From positions 29,231-93,230 of the forward strand of contig LOEW01000060.1 in assembly GCA_001516045.1 (NCBI GenBank): 64,000 nucleotides of DNA. The letters run 5' to 3'. This stretch comes from Desulfosporosinus sp. BRH_c37. GTDB taxonomy: Bacteria; Bacillota; Desulfitobacteriia; Desulfitobacteriales; Desulfitobacteriaceae. Under the pieces are notes generated by a model. That model had not been told where the DNA came from. It saw only the letters and a program-made list of their open reading frames with translations, and did no database searches. Below, piece after piece: positions 26,342 through 35,615 of this stretch; position 1 is the first letter of the stretch, and the number at the start of each line of letters is the position of its first letter. A program made the position numbers and the translations under genes.

Positions 26342-29300
26342 CTATAATGCTAGATCCTTCTTTCCAGAAACTCTTATGGGAGCATTCGGCCGAAATTTCT
26401 TGCGTAAATCATCCAAGAATGAATACATCAACGGAACGACCACTAAAGACAAAAGTGTCGAAGTGATCACCCCTCCAATAATGGCATGGGCCATCGGGGC
26501 TCGCGCTTCCGCCCCTTGTCCAAGTCCCAAGGCCAGCGGCATCATACCAAAGATCATGGCCACCGAGGTCATGACGATTGGTCGGAGACGAGTTCGTCCT
26601 GCAATTACTAAAGCCTCGTTTCTCTCCACCCCTTTTGCCCGTTGCTGCTTGGCAAAGTCCACGAGCAAGATCGCATTTTTAGTTACCAACCCCATAAGCA
26701 TGATGATTCCTATGTTAGACATCATCCCAAAATCGTCATTGGTCAAGAACAAGGCCATTATAGCACCGATGATTGCCAAGGGAAGTGAAAACATAATGGA
26801 AAAAGGATCGATATAACTCTCAAACTGAGCAGCCAAGATAAAGAAGATAAATAAGACACCCATCATTAGAGCTATCCCCATTGAGGTAAAGCTCTCTCCC
26901 ATGAAGGATGACTGACCGCCGGCAACAAACTTATAGCCAGGTGGAAGGCCAAGTTCTTGGATGACAGGATTAAACTTTTCTTCAAATTTTCCCAAAGAAA
27001 GATTGGCTAAATTGGCCGACAGTTGTATTTCCCTTTTGCGCTCCGCACGGTTAATCAAACTGGGTGCCGGAGCAAAAACCTTGTCAGTCACCTGGTCCAA
27101 GGAGATCATCGCAGTATCCCCCGTAGGAGTTTTGTTTGCCCCAGGGATATAAATCTTATCGAGACCAGTCAAAGCTTGTCTTTGAGTAGGATCAAGAATT
27201 AGACGCACATCATAGTTATGGTCGCCCTCCCGATATTGACTGATAACTGTTCCACTATAAAGTGTATGCAATGTATTGGCAACCAGTCCGGTTGACACCC
27301 CTAAATCTGCCGCCTCAGCCGATCGAATCTTGATATTTACCTCCGGTTTCCCTGGTTTGTAACTGCTATTAACATCGGTTACCCCAGGCATAGTTTCCAG
27401 GATTTTTTGGGCTTTCACGGCATACTTTTGCAAAACATCTAAGTCATCACCCTGTATGCTATACTGGACATCTTTACCCATTTCCATGAAACCCTTGAGA
27501 TTTAGTGCCACTTGAATACCTGGAAGAGCGTTCAATTTCGGCCTTAAATCTGATACGATCTGTGAACTAGAACGCTTTCTCTCCGTTTTGTTCTGTAGTT
27601 GAACATATACATTAAGGTCGTCTTTTTTAATCGTAGAATAAGTCTCTACGACTTCTGGATATGTACGGATAATGCCTTCGATTTGTTTCGTCACTTTACT
27701 GGCGGCCTGATCGCTTAGCCCTGAATCCAAAGTGGCAATAACACTAAATTCGCCAGTATCTGCGCTGGGCATAAAACTAACGCCTAGAAACGGGAAAAGG
27801 CCCAAACTACCGACAAACAAGAGTGTTACAACAACTACAGTTTTTATTCTGTTCCTGAGAACGAAACGCAGTAACCTCGTATATAATACTGTCCCCATCT
27901 CAAATTGTCGATTAAACCCGTCTAGAAATTTACGAATAGGTCCTCTAGTCTTATGCTCCTCTTCAAGTTTTAAATAACGAGAAGAGAATAAAGGAACTAA
28001 GGTAAAGGAAACAAGGAGAGAGACCATAACCGCTACAACAACCGTAATCCCAAACTGTTTGAAGAACTTGCCTGTAATACCACTCATCATCCCCAATGGT
28101 AAAAATACAGCCACTAAAGTAAAGGTCGTTGCCATGACAGCTAGCCCGATTTCTTCCGTGGCATCCTTAGCCGCGACCAAGGGTGATTTACCCATACTCA
28201 TATGCCGTTCTATGTTTTCGATGACAACAATGGCATCATCAATAAGTAATCCTACCGAGAGAGACAGGGCCATTAGCGACATCCCATTCAATGTATAACC
28301 CAAAACGCTCATAGCAAAAAACGTGGAAACAATCGACGTAGGAATTGCGACAGCACTGATAATTGTAGTCCGCCAATTGCCCATAAACAAAAGTACGGTA
28401 AGGATTGCCAAAATCCCCCCCTCCGCAATCGTCTTAATAACGTCATTCACGGAATTACGAATATTAATTGAATTATCTTTAACTATATCTAAATTAACAC
28501 CCTCAGGAAGTGTCGGTTTCAACTCCTCAACTACTTTTCGTACATCGTCAGCGACTATTACTGTGTTACTACCCGATTGCTTAATAACATCTACTCCAAT
28601 AGAAGGTTTTCCCTGAAAAAAGGATATGCTTTCAGGATCTTTTACCCCGCTGATTACCTTAGCAATATCTCTGAGATATAGTTGTACTCCACCGCGTTTG
28701 GCAATAGGAATATTTTTAAAATCCTCCATTTTTTTAATCTTACCACTGGTTCGCAACGAAATTTTTCGATCATTGGTCGTCACGTTCCCTACTGGTGCTT
28801 CCAGGTTCTCATAACCCAAGGAATTCATCACTTCCAAGGTAGTGAGATTATAGGCAGCCAATTTATTTTGGTCAAGCTGAATCTGGACTTCTTTTAGCTG
28901 CTCGCCTAGGACATTTACCACCCCTACCCCATTAACCGATTCAATTTTCTTACGAATATTGTCATTAACAAGCGTCGTTATTTCAGTTAAAGGCATACTT
29001 CCTGTCAGCGCCAAAGACATCACTGGCTCCGCGGCAGGATCATATCGAGAAATCACCGGTTCTTGAGCGTCTTCGGGTAGTTTACTCCGAATTGAACCGA
29101 TTTTATCTCGAACATCCTGAGCAGCCGTTGCCGGTACTGTATCCAATGTGAACTCGGCGAAGACAAAAGCCACCCCTTCTTGAATATAAGAATTGACATG
29201 CTTAACCCCAGACACTTGACCTATTGCGTCCTCAACTTCGCGGGCAATATTGTTCTCAACTTGCTCTGGCGATGCACCCGGTTCGACAATAGTTACAGTG

Positions 29301-29434
29301 ACAAAGGGAAATTCTACTTCCGGCCAGTCGTTTATTCCTAAACCAAAGTAACTAGTAATTCCCAACGCCACTAGGGCTAAAATAGTCACGGTTGCAAGCA
29401 CCGGTCTTTTTAAACTGAGATCAGCAAGAAACAT
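26342..29434 (-). CDS. RND efflux transporter (HAE1/AcrB family)
   Basis: A 1030-aa inner-membrane proton antiporter with twelve membrane segments and two large extracytoplasmic loops. RPVLATVTILALVALGI opens TM1; LLIDDAIVVIENIERH in TM4 carries the Asp pair of the proton relay; GLVTKNAILLVDFAKQQRAKG and RLRPIVMTSVAMIFGMMPLAL are in the second half. ATG 29434 follows GGGGGAG. Operon with the adaptor gene 12 nt upstream. Firmicutes RND pumps work without an outer-membrane channel. Substrate not deducible; the neighbouring MerR/TipAS gene hints at drug-like ligands. Confidence 0.95.
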   Translation of the reverse strand: MFLADLSLKRPVLATVTILALVALGITSYFGLGINDWPEVEFPFVTVTIVEPGASPEQVENNIAREVEDAIGQVSGVKHVNSYIQEGVAFVFAEFTLDTVPATAAQDVRDKIGSIRSKLPEDAQEPVISRYDPAAEPVMSLALTGSMPLTEITTLVNDNIRKKIESVNGVGVVNVLGEQLKEVQIQLDQNKLAAYNLTTLEVMNSLGYENLEAPVGNVTTNDRKISLRTSGKIKKMEDFKNIPIAKRGGVQLYLRDIAKVISGVKDPESISFFQGKPSIGVDVIKQSGSNTVIVADDVRKVVEELKPTLPEGVNLDIVKDNSINIRNSVNDVIKTIAEGGILAILTVLLFMGNWRTTIISAVAIPTSIVSTFFAMSVLGYTLNGMSLMALSLSVGLLIDDAIVVIENIERHMSMGKSPLVAAKDATEEIGLAVMATTFTLVAVFLPLGMMSGITGKFFKQFGITVVVAVMVSLLVSFTLVPLFSSRYLKLEEEHKTRGPIRKFLDGFNRQFEMGTVLYTRLLRFVLRNRIKTVVVVTLLFVGSLGLFPFLGVSFMPSADTGEFSVIATLDSGLSDQAASKVTKQIEGIIRTYPEVVETYSTIKKDDLNVYVQLQNKTERKRSSSQIVSDLRPKLNALPGIQVALNLKGFMEMGKDVQYSIQGDDLDVLQKYAVKAQKILETMPGVTDVNSSYKPGKPEVNIKIRSAEAADLGVSTGLVANTLHTLYSGTVISQYREGDHNYDVRLILDPTQRQALTGLDKIYIPGANKTPTGDTAMISLDQVTDKVFAPAPSLINRAERKREIQLSANLANLSLGKFEEKFNPVIQELGLPPGYKFVAGGQSSFMGESFTSMGIALMMGVLFIFFILAAQFESYIDPFSIMFSLPLAIIGAIMALFLTNDDFGMMSNIGIIMLMGLVTKNAILLVDFAKQQRAKGVERNEALVIAGRTRLRPIVMTSVAMIFGMMPLALGLGQGAEARAPMAHAIIGGVITSTLLSLVVVPLMYSFLDDLRKKFRPNAPIRVSGKKDLAL

Positions 29435-29445
29435 CTACTCTCCCC

Positions 29446-30546
29446 CTACTGTGCCACAATGGCAATCTTATCTTGATCTTTTAACTTGTTGATGTTTGTC
29501 ACGATTACTTTTTCTCCCAGTTGCAAGCCCGACTTGATCTCAATCTGTTCTCCCATAGTTACTCCGATCTCCACCGGCCTTTGTCGTGCCTGATTTCCCT
29601 CGGCAATATAGACATTATACGCATCCTCTTTCCCACTCAAAGCATAGACCGGTATTGCTAAGACATCGGCTGGACTTCCTAAGCTAATCCGAGTTTTCAC
29701 AAACATCCCCGGTTTAAGTATACCTCCTTTATTTACCACCTTGACCCTTGCTTCGAACACGCGGGCGGCTTGATTCGCCACTGGACTAATTAGAGACACC
29801 TCTCCAGCTAAAACTTGTTTATCATCATCAGAAGGCATAACCTGTACAACCATTCCCTCTTTAACTTGTGGAAGATCTATCTGCTTAACATTTACGGTAG
29901 CGTAAACGGATGAAACATCCTCCAAAGTCATTAGTGGAACTCCCGGCGAAACCATCTGCCCTGAATTTACTGAACGATAAGCAACCACACCAGCCATTGG
30001 AGCGATAATTACAGTCTCTTTAGTGGAAAGTTGGGCGTTGTCCACTCCGACTTGAGCAGAATTCAGGTCAGCCTGGGCAACTTCTACAGCCAGTTTAGCT
30101 TTATCAAGATCGTGCTGGGGAAGCGCTCCACCGGCCAAAAGCCTCTCGTATTGCTCAAAGTCTTTTTGAACATCGCTCAACCTTAATTGAGCCTTACTTA
30201 AAATATTTTGACTATTGGTTAAGGCTGCCTGGTAGTCTTGGTCCTCTAGAACCACTAAAGTTTCTCCAGCATCCACAAATTGACCGTTTTCGACGGCTAC
30301 CTTGCTTACCCGACCAGAAAGCTTAGAACTTACGCTAACTTTGTTAATGGCTTCGATGCTTCCATAGAGATCAATTGAGTTCTCCTTTTTAACCTTGCCA
30401 ACATCCATTACCTGAACTGTCTGAACGGGAGAGGACTTGGGCAAATCTTTCTGCTTCACCAAAACCTTTTGAATACGATACCCAAGTAGCCCTAACAACA
30501 AAACTATGATCAGTGAGGTCACGGTATATTTATATCCCTTTTTCAA
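29446..30546 (-). CDS. RND efflux adaptor (membrane fusion protein, HlyD/AcrA family)
   Basis: A 366-aa periplasm-facing adaptor with an N-terminal membrane anchor (YTVTSLIIVLLLGLLGY). The lipoyl halves (DLYGSIEAINKVSVSSKLSGRVSKV and VIIAPMAGVVAYRSVNSGQMV, both shortened motifs G..V) flank a helical hairpin (~105-165), followed by beta-barrel and membrane-proximal domains. I chose TTG 30546 because AAGGAGG lies 9 nt upstream; an ATG at 30582 has no site. Partner of the RND pump downstream. Confidence 0.9.
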   Translation of the reverse strand: MKKGYKYTVTSLIIVLLLGLLGYRIQKVLVKQKDLPKSSPVQTVQVMDVGKVKKENSIDLYGSIEAINKVSVSSKLSGRVSKVAVENGQFVDAGETLVVLEDQDYQAALTNSQNILSKAQLRLSDVQKDFEQYERLLAGGALPQHDLDKAKLAVEVAQADLNSAQVGVDNAQLSTKETVIIAPMAGVVAYRSVNSGQMVSPGVPLMTLEDVSSVYATVNVKQIDLPQVKEGMVVQVMPSDDDKQVLAGEVSLISPVANQAARVFEARVKVVNKGGILKPGMFVKTRISLGSPADVLAIPVYALSGKEDAYNVYIAEGNQARQRPVEIGVTMGEQIEIKSGLQLGEKVIVTNINKLKDQDKIAIVAQ

Positions 30547-30738
30547 CTGTCTCTTCCTCCTTAAAACACCTAAATCGATCATAGGGATTGTTTCTACGGT
30601 TACTTTAAGATTCCTTCTAATTAAAAATATATTTTCACTTTTGAATTTTTCATCGTGCAGGCCTTTCTTTCATTTTTCTAAGTATCTTTCATAAACCTAC
30701 CGTTTCACTGGGAGAGCTATTCGTAAGGAAAAAATAAA

Positions 30739-30773
30739 GCGAATAGCGATGGTTTTCACCAATCGCTATTCGC
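30739..30773. terminator. Hairpin terminator
   Basis: GCGAATAGCGATTGG-type inverted repeat (GCGAATAGCGATGG / CCAATCGCTATTCGC) followed on the plus strand by TATTTGTTCTT. It lies between the MerR gene and the RND operon and would stop readthrough from merR. Confidence 0.55.
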
Positions 30774-30802
30774 TATTTGTTCTTAAAGGAGACAGCCTAT
30801 TA

Positions 30803-30854
30803 GCCAAATCGTAAGACTCCCACTTCTACAAGTGGGAGTGATTGAACGAGTTCA
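30803..30854 (-). mobile_element. Palindrome-ended element, copy 3 (52 bp minimal form)
   Basis: Both end segments are joined with nothing between: GTGAACTCGTTCAATCACTCCCACTTG... to ...GTCTTACGATTTGGCT on the minus strand. The left hairpin is half deleted. It supplies the TGA stop of the MerR-type gene. Confidence 0.6.
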
Positions 30855-31613
30855 CTTTGTTCCCGTATAAATGAGCACTGCATCTCGCAAAAATGCTGCT
30901 GTTCCGGGCTGTTTCTCGTCATAATAGGCAGTAAATCGTTCGTCATCTACATACATCTGCGCAACTCTTGCATGCGCTTCTTTCGTGTAGCTATCCCAAT
31001 AGAAGCTTAACCACTGACGATGTAAATCCGCTGCTTTTTGAGCTAATTCACCAGCCGGATCCCCTGTCTTGAAAGCAGCATGAAGCATCTCGATAACCTC
31101 AGCGGCAAGCTTCGTAACCTCTCTATACTGTTCTTGTGACATACCTTGCATTTGAGCATTTGACTTGTTGACAGCCTCCTCACCATATTTTTCACGTATT
31201 TCCTTGCCATACTTTTTTTCATTGTCATCTACTAGCTTTTGCTTAAAGCCATCAAATTTTTCTTGATTACTCATCGTAATTCTCCCTTCAGTTGAGGCAA
31301 TTGTTTTATCAACATTTGAAATCAATAAATCCAATTGCTTTCTTTTTTCTAGAAGCTTCTCGCGGTGTTCCCTTAGTGCTTTTTCTCTATCAAAAGAAGG
31401 TGCGGTTACTAAGTCTTTAATGCTTTCTAAGCTTACACCCAACTCTCGATAAAAAAGAATCTGTTGTAACCTATCCACCTCAACTTGACCATAGATACGG
31501 TACCCTGACGAGTTAATTCTTGCCGGCTTAAGAATTTCTATCTCATCATAGTACCTTAATGTCCTGGTGCTGATACCTGCCAGCCGGCCCAATTTTTGTA
31601 CTGTATATTCCAT
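30852..31613 (-). CDS. MerR-family regulator with TipAS ligand domain
   Basis: A 253-aa activator. N-terminal MerR winged HTH (YTVQKLGRLAGISTRTLRYYDEIEILKP, key R-T-L-R-Y-Y-D), a coiled-coil dimerisation helix (~75-115) and a C-terminal TipAS-like antibiotic-binding domain (~140-253, KYGEEAVNKSNAQMQGMSQEQY). ATG 31613 follows AGGAGGTG. Its own promoter has the MerR-type 19-bp spacer. It is adjacent to the RND pump, a reasonable but unproven target. The stop codon lies in the mobile element end. Confidence 0.9.
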   Translation of the reverse strand: MEYTVQKLGRLAGISTRTLRYYDEIEILKPARINSSGYRIYGQVEVDRLQQILFYRELGVSLESIKDLVTAPSFDREKALREHREKLLEKRKQLDLLISNVDKTIASTEGRITMSNQEKFDGFKQKLVDDNEKKYGKEIREKYGEEAVNKSNAQMQGMSQEQYREVTKLAAEVIEMLHAAFKTGDPAGELAQKAADLHRQWLSFYWDSYTKEAHARVAQMYVDDERFTAYYDEKQPGTAAFLRDAVLIYTGTK

Positions 31614-31635
31614 GTCTTCACCTCCTGACAAGATT

Positions 31636-31666
31636 ACTATACACCTTAACGTTACGTCAATGTAAA
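31636..31666 (-). promoter_or_regulatory. MerR-type promoter/operator with 19-bp spacer
   Basis: TTTACA (31661-31666) and TATAGT (31636-31641) on the minus strand are 19 bp apart, with the dyad TTGACGTAACGTTAAGG inside. This over-long spacer is the hallmark of promoters that MerR proteins untwist, so the gene is probably autoactivated. Confidence 0.7.
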
Positions 31667-31784
31667 GGGTTTTAGAAAGCGCCTAAGCTATGGATAAACC
31701 AAATCGCCGCTTCAGCTATTTAGCTGAAACGGCGATTCATTGTGATCTGCACTGTCTGACTTCTTACCTTGTGATATCTGTTTT

Positions 31785-32093
31785 TTAGATTGACCCGCCT
31801 TCATTCACACTAATTTGCTTAGAGAGTTCGGGTTCAGTCTTGTTTTCCTTTTTACGTAGCGATAACCGGCCTCCAGTTAATTGACCCAGAACCGCCGAAA
31901 CAATAAGAACTGGAATAGCCCAATATGCAAGGCCCTCACTAACCCTAAGAATGAAAATGAGAGGAACCGCTATATGAATCGATATGAACCAAAACAAACT
32001 AAATTTTTTAGTTCTTACCCGCCACATACCAAGAGGGATATTAAGCCCATAAGAAACGATCATCACAATTATCAATCTTATTATTGTATTCAT
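31785..32093 (-). CDS. Small integral membrane protein, unknown
   Basis: A 102-aa protein with three hydrophobic segments (IIRLIIVMIVSYGLNIPLG, LFWFISIHIAVPLIFIL, AYWAIPVLIVSAVLGQL) and a charged C-terminal tail. ATG 32093 is preceded by AAGG and further up by GGAGGGG. Divergent from the XRE-cupin gene, sharing a dyad operator, so it is the likely target of that regulator. No family recognised. Confidence 0.7.
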   Translation of the reverse strand: MNTIIRLIIVMIVSYGLNIPLGMWRVRTKKFSLFWFISIHIAVPLIFILRVSEGLAYWAIPVLIVSAVLGQLTGGRLSLRKKENKTEPELSKQISVNEGGSI

Positions 32094-32145
32094 CCTTAAA
32101 GTTTCCCCTCCTAGCTTGTATTTTAGTGCGAGAAATAATATATTG

Positions 32146-32178
32146 GTTGTAACAATATTACTGTGTAATGATAACAAC
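32146..32178. promoter_or_regulatory. Dyad operator between divergent genes
   Basis: GTTGTAACAATATTAC / GTAATGATAACAAC, an imperfect inverted repeat around a 3-bp centre, placed midway between the membrane-protein gene and the XRE-cupin gene. Likely binding site of the latter. Confidence 0.5.
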
Positions 32179-32237
32179 CTTTATTATGACTGTCAATATT
32201 TTTTTGTTACACACAAAGAGAGCTAGGTGGTGTATTA

Positions 32238-32795
32238 ATGTCTATCGGACCTAAGATTAAAACCTACCGGCATGATTTAAATCTAACCATTCCACAATTG
32301 GCGCTAATTACTGGACTATCTCAGGGCTTTATCAGTCAGGTGGAGAATGACAAGGTTTCCCTTTCCTTAGAAAGTCTTCAAAAAGTGGCAACTGCGCTTA
32401 GAGTTCCTGTCAGAAATTTCCTAGCGGATGAACCGTTCCCACCGGAGTTGGTCACGAAAAATGCCCGCCCCCGTATAAAGTTAGGGGACGAGCCAGAACT
32501 TGAAATATTATCTGCGCCCTTTGGACGACAACTACAGATCCTCATGGTTGAACTACCTCCAGGATATCAAGCCGGTAATTGTGCACACACGCACAAAGGC
32601 GAAGAGTGGATTACGGTACTCAATGGTAAAGTTAAAGTTATCCAAGGAAATTATTCTGCAATTTTGGAAGAAGGAGATAGCATCCACTTGGATGGAAGTC
32701 ATCCACACCTTTGCCAAAACGCTGCAGATAGCCCTACTAAAGTTATGGTAGTTTTGACTCCTCCCGCCATGCTCCCTCTTTCGAAAACGCAATAG
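32238..32795 (+). CDS. XRE-cupin transcriptional regulator
   Basis: A 185-aa regulator. Residues 8-62 are an XRE-type HTH (LNLTIPQLALITGLSQGFISQVE), residues ~105-180 a cupin (HTHKGEEWITVLNGKVKV, GDSIHLDGSHPHLCQN) with His/Glu residues for a metal. Related to PuuR/SutR-type sensors of small molecules. RBS AGGTGG. Divergent from the small membrane protein gene. Confidence 0.9.
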   Translation: MSIGPKIKTYRHDLNLTIPQLALITGLSQGFISQVENDKVSLSLESLQKVATALRVPVRNFLADEPFPPELVTKNARPRIKLGDEPELEILSAPFGRQLQILMVELPPGYQAGNCAHTHKGEEWITVLNGKVKVIQGNYSAILEEGDSIHLDGSHPHLCQNAADSPTKVMVVLTPPAMLPLSKTQ

Positions 32796-32868
32796 CTTTA
32801 ATAAGATCTAGGGACAGGTTCCTTGTTTGCGTAATGACTTTGAATCCTGAATTTAGTCGACCACATGT

Positions 32869-33495
32869 TTATCTGGGACAAACTTTTTCAATGCAAATAA
32901 GTTCAGGTGGATTATTAATCTGATTAATAAAGCAAATATTAGCTACATTATAATCTTTTTGGCTTAATATTGATGTATAACTATCCAAAGCCTCTTTTTC
33001 CAATTTACCATTTTCATGTCCGGTATATACAACAAGTAATATAATGCCATTGGGTTCAAGTATGTCTATACATTTCTGAACAGCTTCTATGGTAGTTTCC
33101 TTTTTTGTGGTAATTTTATGATCTCCTTTCGGTAGATATCCTAGATTAAATATTACTAATTTAACCTTTCCTTTAATATATTTACCAACATTTTGGTGAG
33201 TATCAAGGATAAGTTCAGCTCTTTTAAGAAAGTTTAATTCTTGAAGCTTATTTCTTGTATTTATAACAGCAATTTCTTGTATATCAAAAGCATAAACTTT
33301 TCCTTTTTCTCCAACTAAATTACATAAAAATGCTGTATCATTTCCATTTCCCATAGTACAATCAACCGCAATATCCCCATTAGTCAGTTTTGATTTGCAT
33401 ATTGTTTTGGATATTTCGATTGCATTAATAAAAATATTCTTAGTACCAAAAATATTACCCTTTGAAAAAGATTCATTATTAACACCCGGACTCAA
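32869..33495 (-). CDS. mnmM: MnmM-like tRNA wobble-uridine methyltransferase
   Basis: A 208-aa SAM methyltransferase of the MnmM (YtqB) family. Motif I DCTMGNGNDTAFL, the family-specific FNLGYLPKGDHKITTKKETT and VVYTGHENGKLEKEA are visible. MnmM completes mnm5(s2)U34 in bacteria without MnmC. Start TTG 33495 is the only plausible one; its ribosome site is weak (GAAAGAAG). No operon partners. Confidence 0.88.
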   Translation of the reverse strand: MSPGVNNESFSKGNIFGTKNIFINAIEISKTICKSKLTNGDIAVDCTMGNGNDTAFLCNLVGEKGKVYAFDIQEIAVINTRNKLQELNFLKRAELILDTHQNVGKYIKGKVKLVIFNLGYLPKGDHKITTKKETTIEAVQKCIDILEPNGIILLVVYTGHENGKLEKEALDSYTSILSQKDYNVANICFINQINNPPELICIEKVCPR

Positions 33496-33557
33496 TACAT
33501 AATCACTTCTTTCATAGAAGATGCCAATTTATCGCATTAAAGGGTTCCCCTGTAAGT

Positions 33558-34397
33558 TCACTTTACAAGATTATTGGCCTTCATCTTAAGATCATCCGTG
33601 ATATTGTTCAAAACCTGAATTGAATTGTTGATTGTTGATGACGTGGCAGCCTGTTCCTGTGTGCCTGCTGCCATCTGCTCGATCGATTCCGCTAGTTTTT
33701 CAATCGTTGTCTGTATCGTTTTCAAAGTATCAACCACATCTTTTACCGAGTTACGTGTATTTTCTGCTAGCTTACCAATTTCCTCGGCTACCACACCGAA
33801 ACCTTTGCCAAGGTTTCCGGCTCGAGCTGCTTCAATTTTCGCATTTAAGCCTAAAAGATTAGTTTGTTTGGCAACGGTGTTGATCAATTCTATTACACTG
33901 TCAGTTTTTTGAATGTGCATCTTAATTGCTTGCAAACTATTGGCAAATTCCTGAGTTCCTGCCGCTATTTCTTCAGCAGTTGCCGAAAACTCTGCTATGG
34001 AACTCGCAATGGCAACAACCTCTTTTTCGGTTAGATTTGCGATATCAATTAATTCCTCTTGGCGACTTGGTAGAATCATGGCCAAGGTACCAATAAGTTC
34101 ATGACTTTTCGGGTCATTAACCGGGTAGGCAATACCTATGTATGCGGTTCCATAAACTTCTTTACCGACTTTAGCCATAATTCGCTTGCCGCTGCTAAGG
34201 CACTGTCCTGTAATGCTAGCTCCTTTCACTGGGTCTCCGGATTGTAAGGCGGGTTTAATTATACCGTGATTACAAGCTAAGTATCGTTCCTTATCCGATA
34301 CATAGATACCATATTCCTCTCCAAGCATACCCTTTACAAAAGGTACAAACTCCAAGGCATGTTCTATCATTGGATGTTGCAATGTCTCAATACTCAT
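33558..34397 (-). CDS. Soluble methyl-accepting chemotaxis-type protein
   Basis: A 279-aa cytoplasmic receptor without membrane segments. The N-terminal ~120 residues form a small sensor domain (GIYVSDKERYLACNHG, ITGQCLSSGKRIMAKVG); the C-terminal half is an MCP signalling domain with the hairpin tip INTVAKQTNLLGLNAKIEAARAG, where the usual AAIEAARAG reads AKIEAARAG. The same architecture occurs at 42828-43700. Ligand unknown. Confidence 0.88.
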   Translation of the reverse strand: MSIETLQHPMIEHALEFVPFVKGMLGEEYGIYVSDKERYLACNHGIIKPALQSGDPVKGASITGQCLSSGKRIMAKVGKEVYGTAYIGIAYPVNDPKSHELIGTLAMILPSRQEELIDIANLTEKEVVAIASSIAEFSATAEEIAAGTQEFANSLQAIKMHIQKTDSVIELINTVAKQTNLLGLNAKIEAARAGNLGKGFGVVAEEIGKLAENTRNSVKDVVDTLKTIQTTIEKLAESIEQMAAGTQEQAATSSTINNSIQVLNNITDDLKMKANNLVK

Positions 34398-34494
34398 ATT
34401 TATTTAGCCTCCATTCCAAAACCTTCTTGGCAAATCCAATCAGCTTTGTTCCACTTAGCATTAACCGCAGAGCGGCATCTGCACCTTCAATTAC

Positions 34495-34535
34495 AATAAA
34501 AAGCCTAGTTTATAAATTGAATTTATAAACTAGGC
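34495..34535 (-). terminator. Intrinsic terminator downstream of the cupin gene
   Basis: GCCTAGTTTATAAAT / ATTTATAAACTAGGC hairpin followed by TTTTTATTG on the minus strand. The surrounding 34398-34700 gap is AT-rich and holds nothing else I can name. Confidence 0.8.
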
Positions 34536-34700
34536 CGGTTGCGCTACTTATTCCACATGTATCAAGCGCCCAAATAAAATACATGCTTCAAAATTTCCTT
34601 GTTTTCATATTTAAGCATATAGTAATCTAAACTCATTTTACTTAACTTTATTTAGTATAGCATAATTATTATGCATAATTTGTAATAATATGTGTTGTAA

Positions 34701-35120
34701 TTATTCTACAACATTATATCCCGCCAATTTAAGAGAGGGTCGAGTATAAATGAAAATCATCTCCACCGGCTCAAGAAACGGATTGTAAAACCAATGAATT
34801 GCACCACGTGGAATAAACATCGTGTCTCCCTTACCCATTTCCATTTCTGTGTCTCCAACCCCACTCATTCCTCTACCGGAGAGGATATAAATAACTTCCT
34901 CAGCATCTTTATGAATATGTTTCTTGTGTGAAGAGGTTTTTGATTCAAATTTACAATATGCAAAAGTTATATCTTCTGCACCAACAGTATCTTTGTCAAT
35001 CTTGACAATCCTTGTTGCATTATCAAGATCCTTAATTGGCTCATTTCTCCCATCCTTAAAAGGAATTATGTATTTATTATTTGAATCCATTCTTACACTT
35101 CCCTTTCCGTTTCTATCCAT
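34701..35120 (-). CDS. Cupin domain protein
   Basis: A 139-aa single-domain cupin. Motif 1 KKHIHKDAEEVIYILSGRG and motif 2 GDTMFIPRGAIHWFYNP supply the HxH...E and H metal ligands. ATG 35120 follows GAGAGG. Substrate unknown. Transcribed alone; terminator at 34495. Confidence 0.85.
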   Translation of the reverse strand: MDRNGKGSVRMDSNNKYIIPFKDGRNEPIKDLDNATRIVKIDKDTVGAEDITFAYCKFESKTSSHKKHIHKDAEEVIYILSGRGMSGVGDTEMEMGKGDTMFIPRGAIHWFYNPFLEPVEMIFIYTRPSLKLAGYNVVE

Positions 35121-35242
35121 TTTATACCTCTCTTATCGTTAATTCAATAAATTATCTAAGCCTATATCACTATTTCGTCCGCTCTTTCACTCTTTATACA
35201 AAAAGTGCGTTGGTGTCAAACTGACGTGATCTCCACTTCACA

Positions 35243-35281
35243 AAAAAACACCGCAATCAGAGGACTGATTTCAGTGTTTTG
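35243..35281 (-). terminator. Terminator after the 35289 gene
   Basis: AAACACTGAAATCAG / CTGATTGCGGTGTTT hairpin followed by TTTT on the minus strand. Confidence 0.7.
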
Positions 35282-35288
35282 AAGTGTA

Positions 35289-35615
35289 TTACTCAGACTG
35301 TGTTAATTGGGTTTTTACCCCCATTATGCTCGCTCGTCTTCTATCATCCAATTTCCTACCCGCTTTAATTCTAAATTCGATGTCTTTCATTTCAATAGCT
35401 TCTTGATCTTTATTATTCTGAACATAATAGATAAGAGATCCGATTATAGCTAATAAGATTGCTAAAACAAAGTAACCCGTTGCTAGAGATACATGAATAG
35501 TATAGTCATAAGTAGTATTAACTGTAAATGCGTTCTGAATGACCAACGTTTTCGAATACCCCATTCCATAGAACAATAAAGAGGAAAGATAACAAATAGC
35601 TGTCAGGTTTGGCAT
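35289..35615 (-). CDS. Small membrane protein, unknown
   Basis: A 108-aa protein with one strong membrane segment (GYFVLAILLAIIGSLIYYV, ~47-65), a weaker N-terminal hydrophobic stretch, and a basic, charged C-terminal tail. A terminator follows at once. The N-terminal boundary is uncertain because another frame (to 35739) overlaps it, so a frameshift is possible. Not recognised. Confidence 0.5.
   Translation of the reverse strand: MPNLTAICYLSSLLFYGMGYSKTLVIQNAFTVNTTYDYTIHVSLATGYFVLAILLAIIGSLIYYVQNNKDQEAIEMKDIEFRIKAGRKLDDRRRASIMGVKTQLTQSE

Noticed and set aside
26253..26816. 187-codon open frame on the plus strand
   Set aside because: Antisense to the RND pump gene; its composition reflects the other strand and it begins inside the regulator stop.
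33550..33570. Possible further mobile-element end at the stop of the 33558 gene (GTGAACTT)
   Set aside because: Only eight matching bases and no hairpin or right end nearby.
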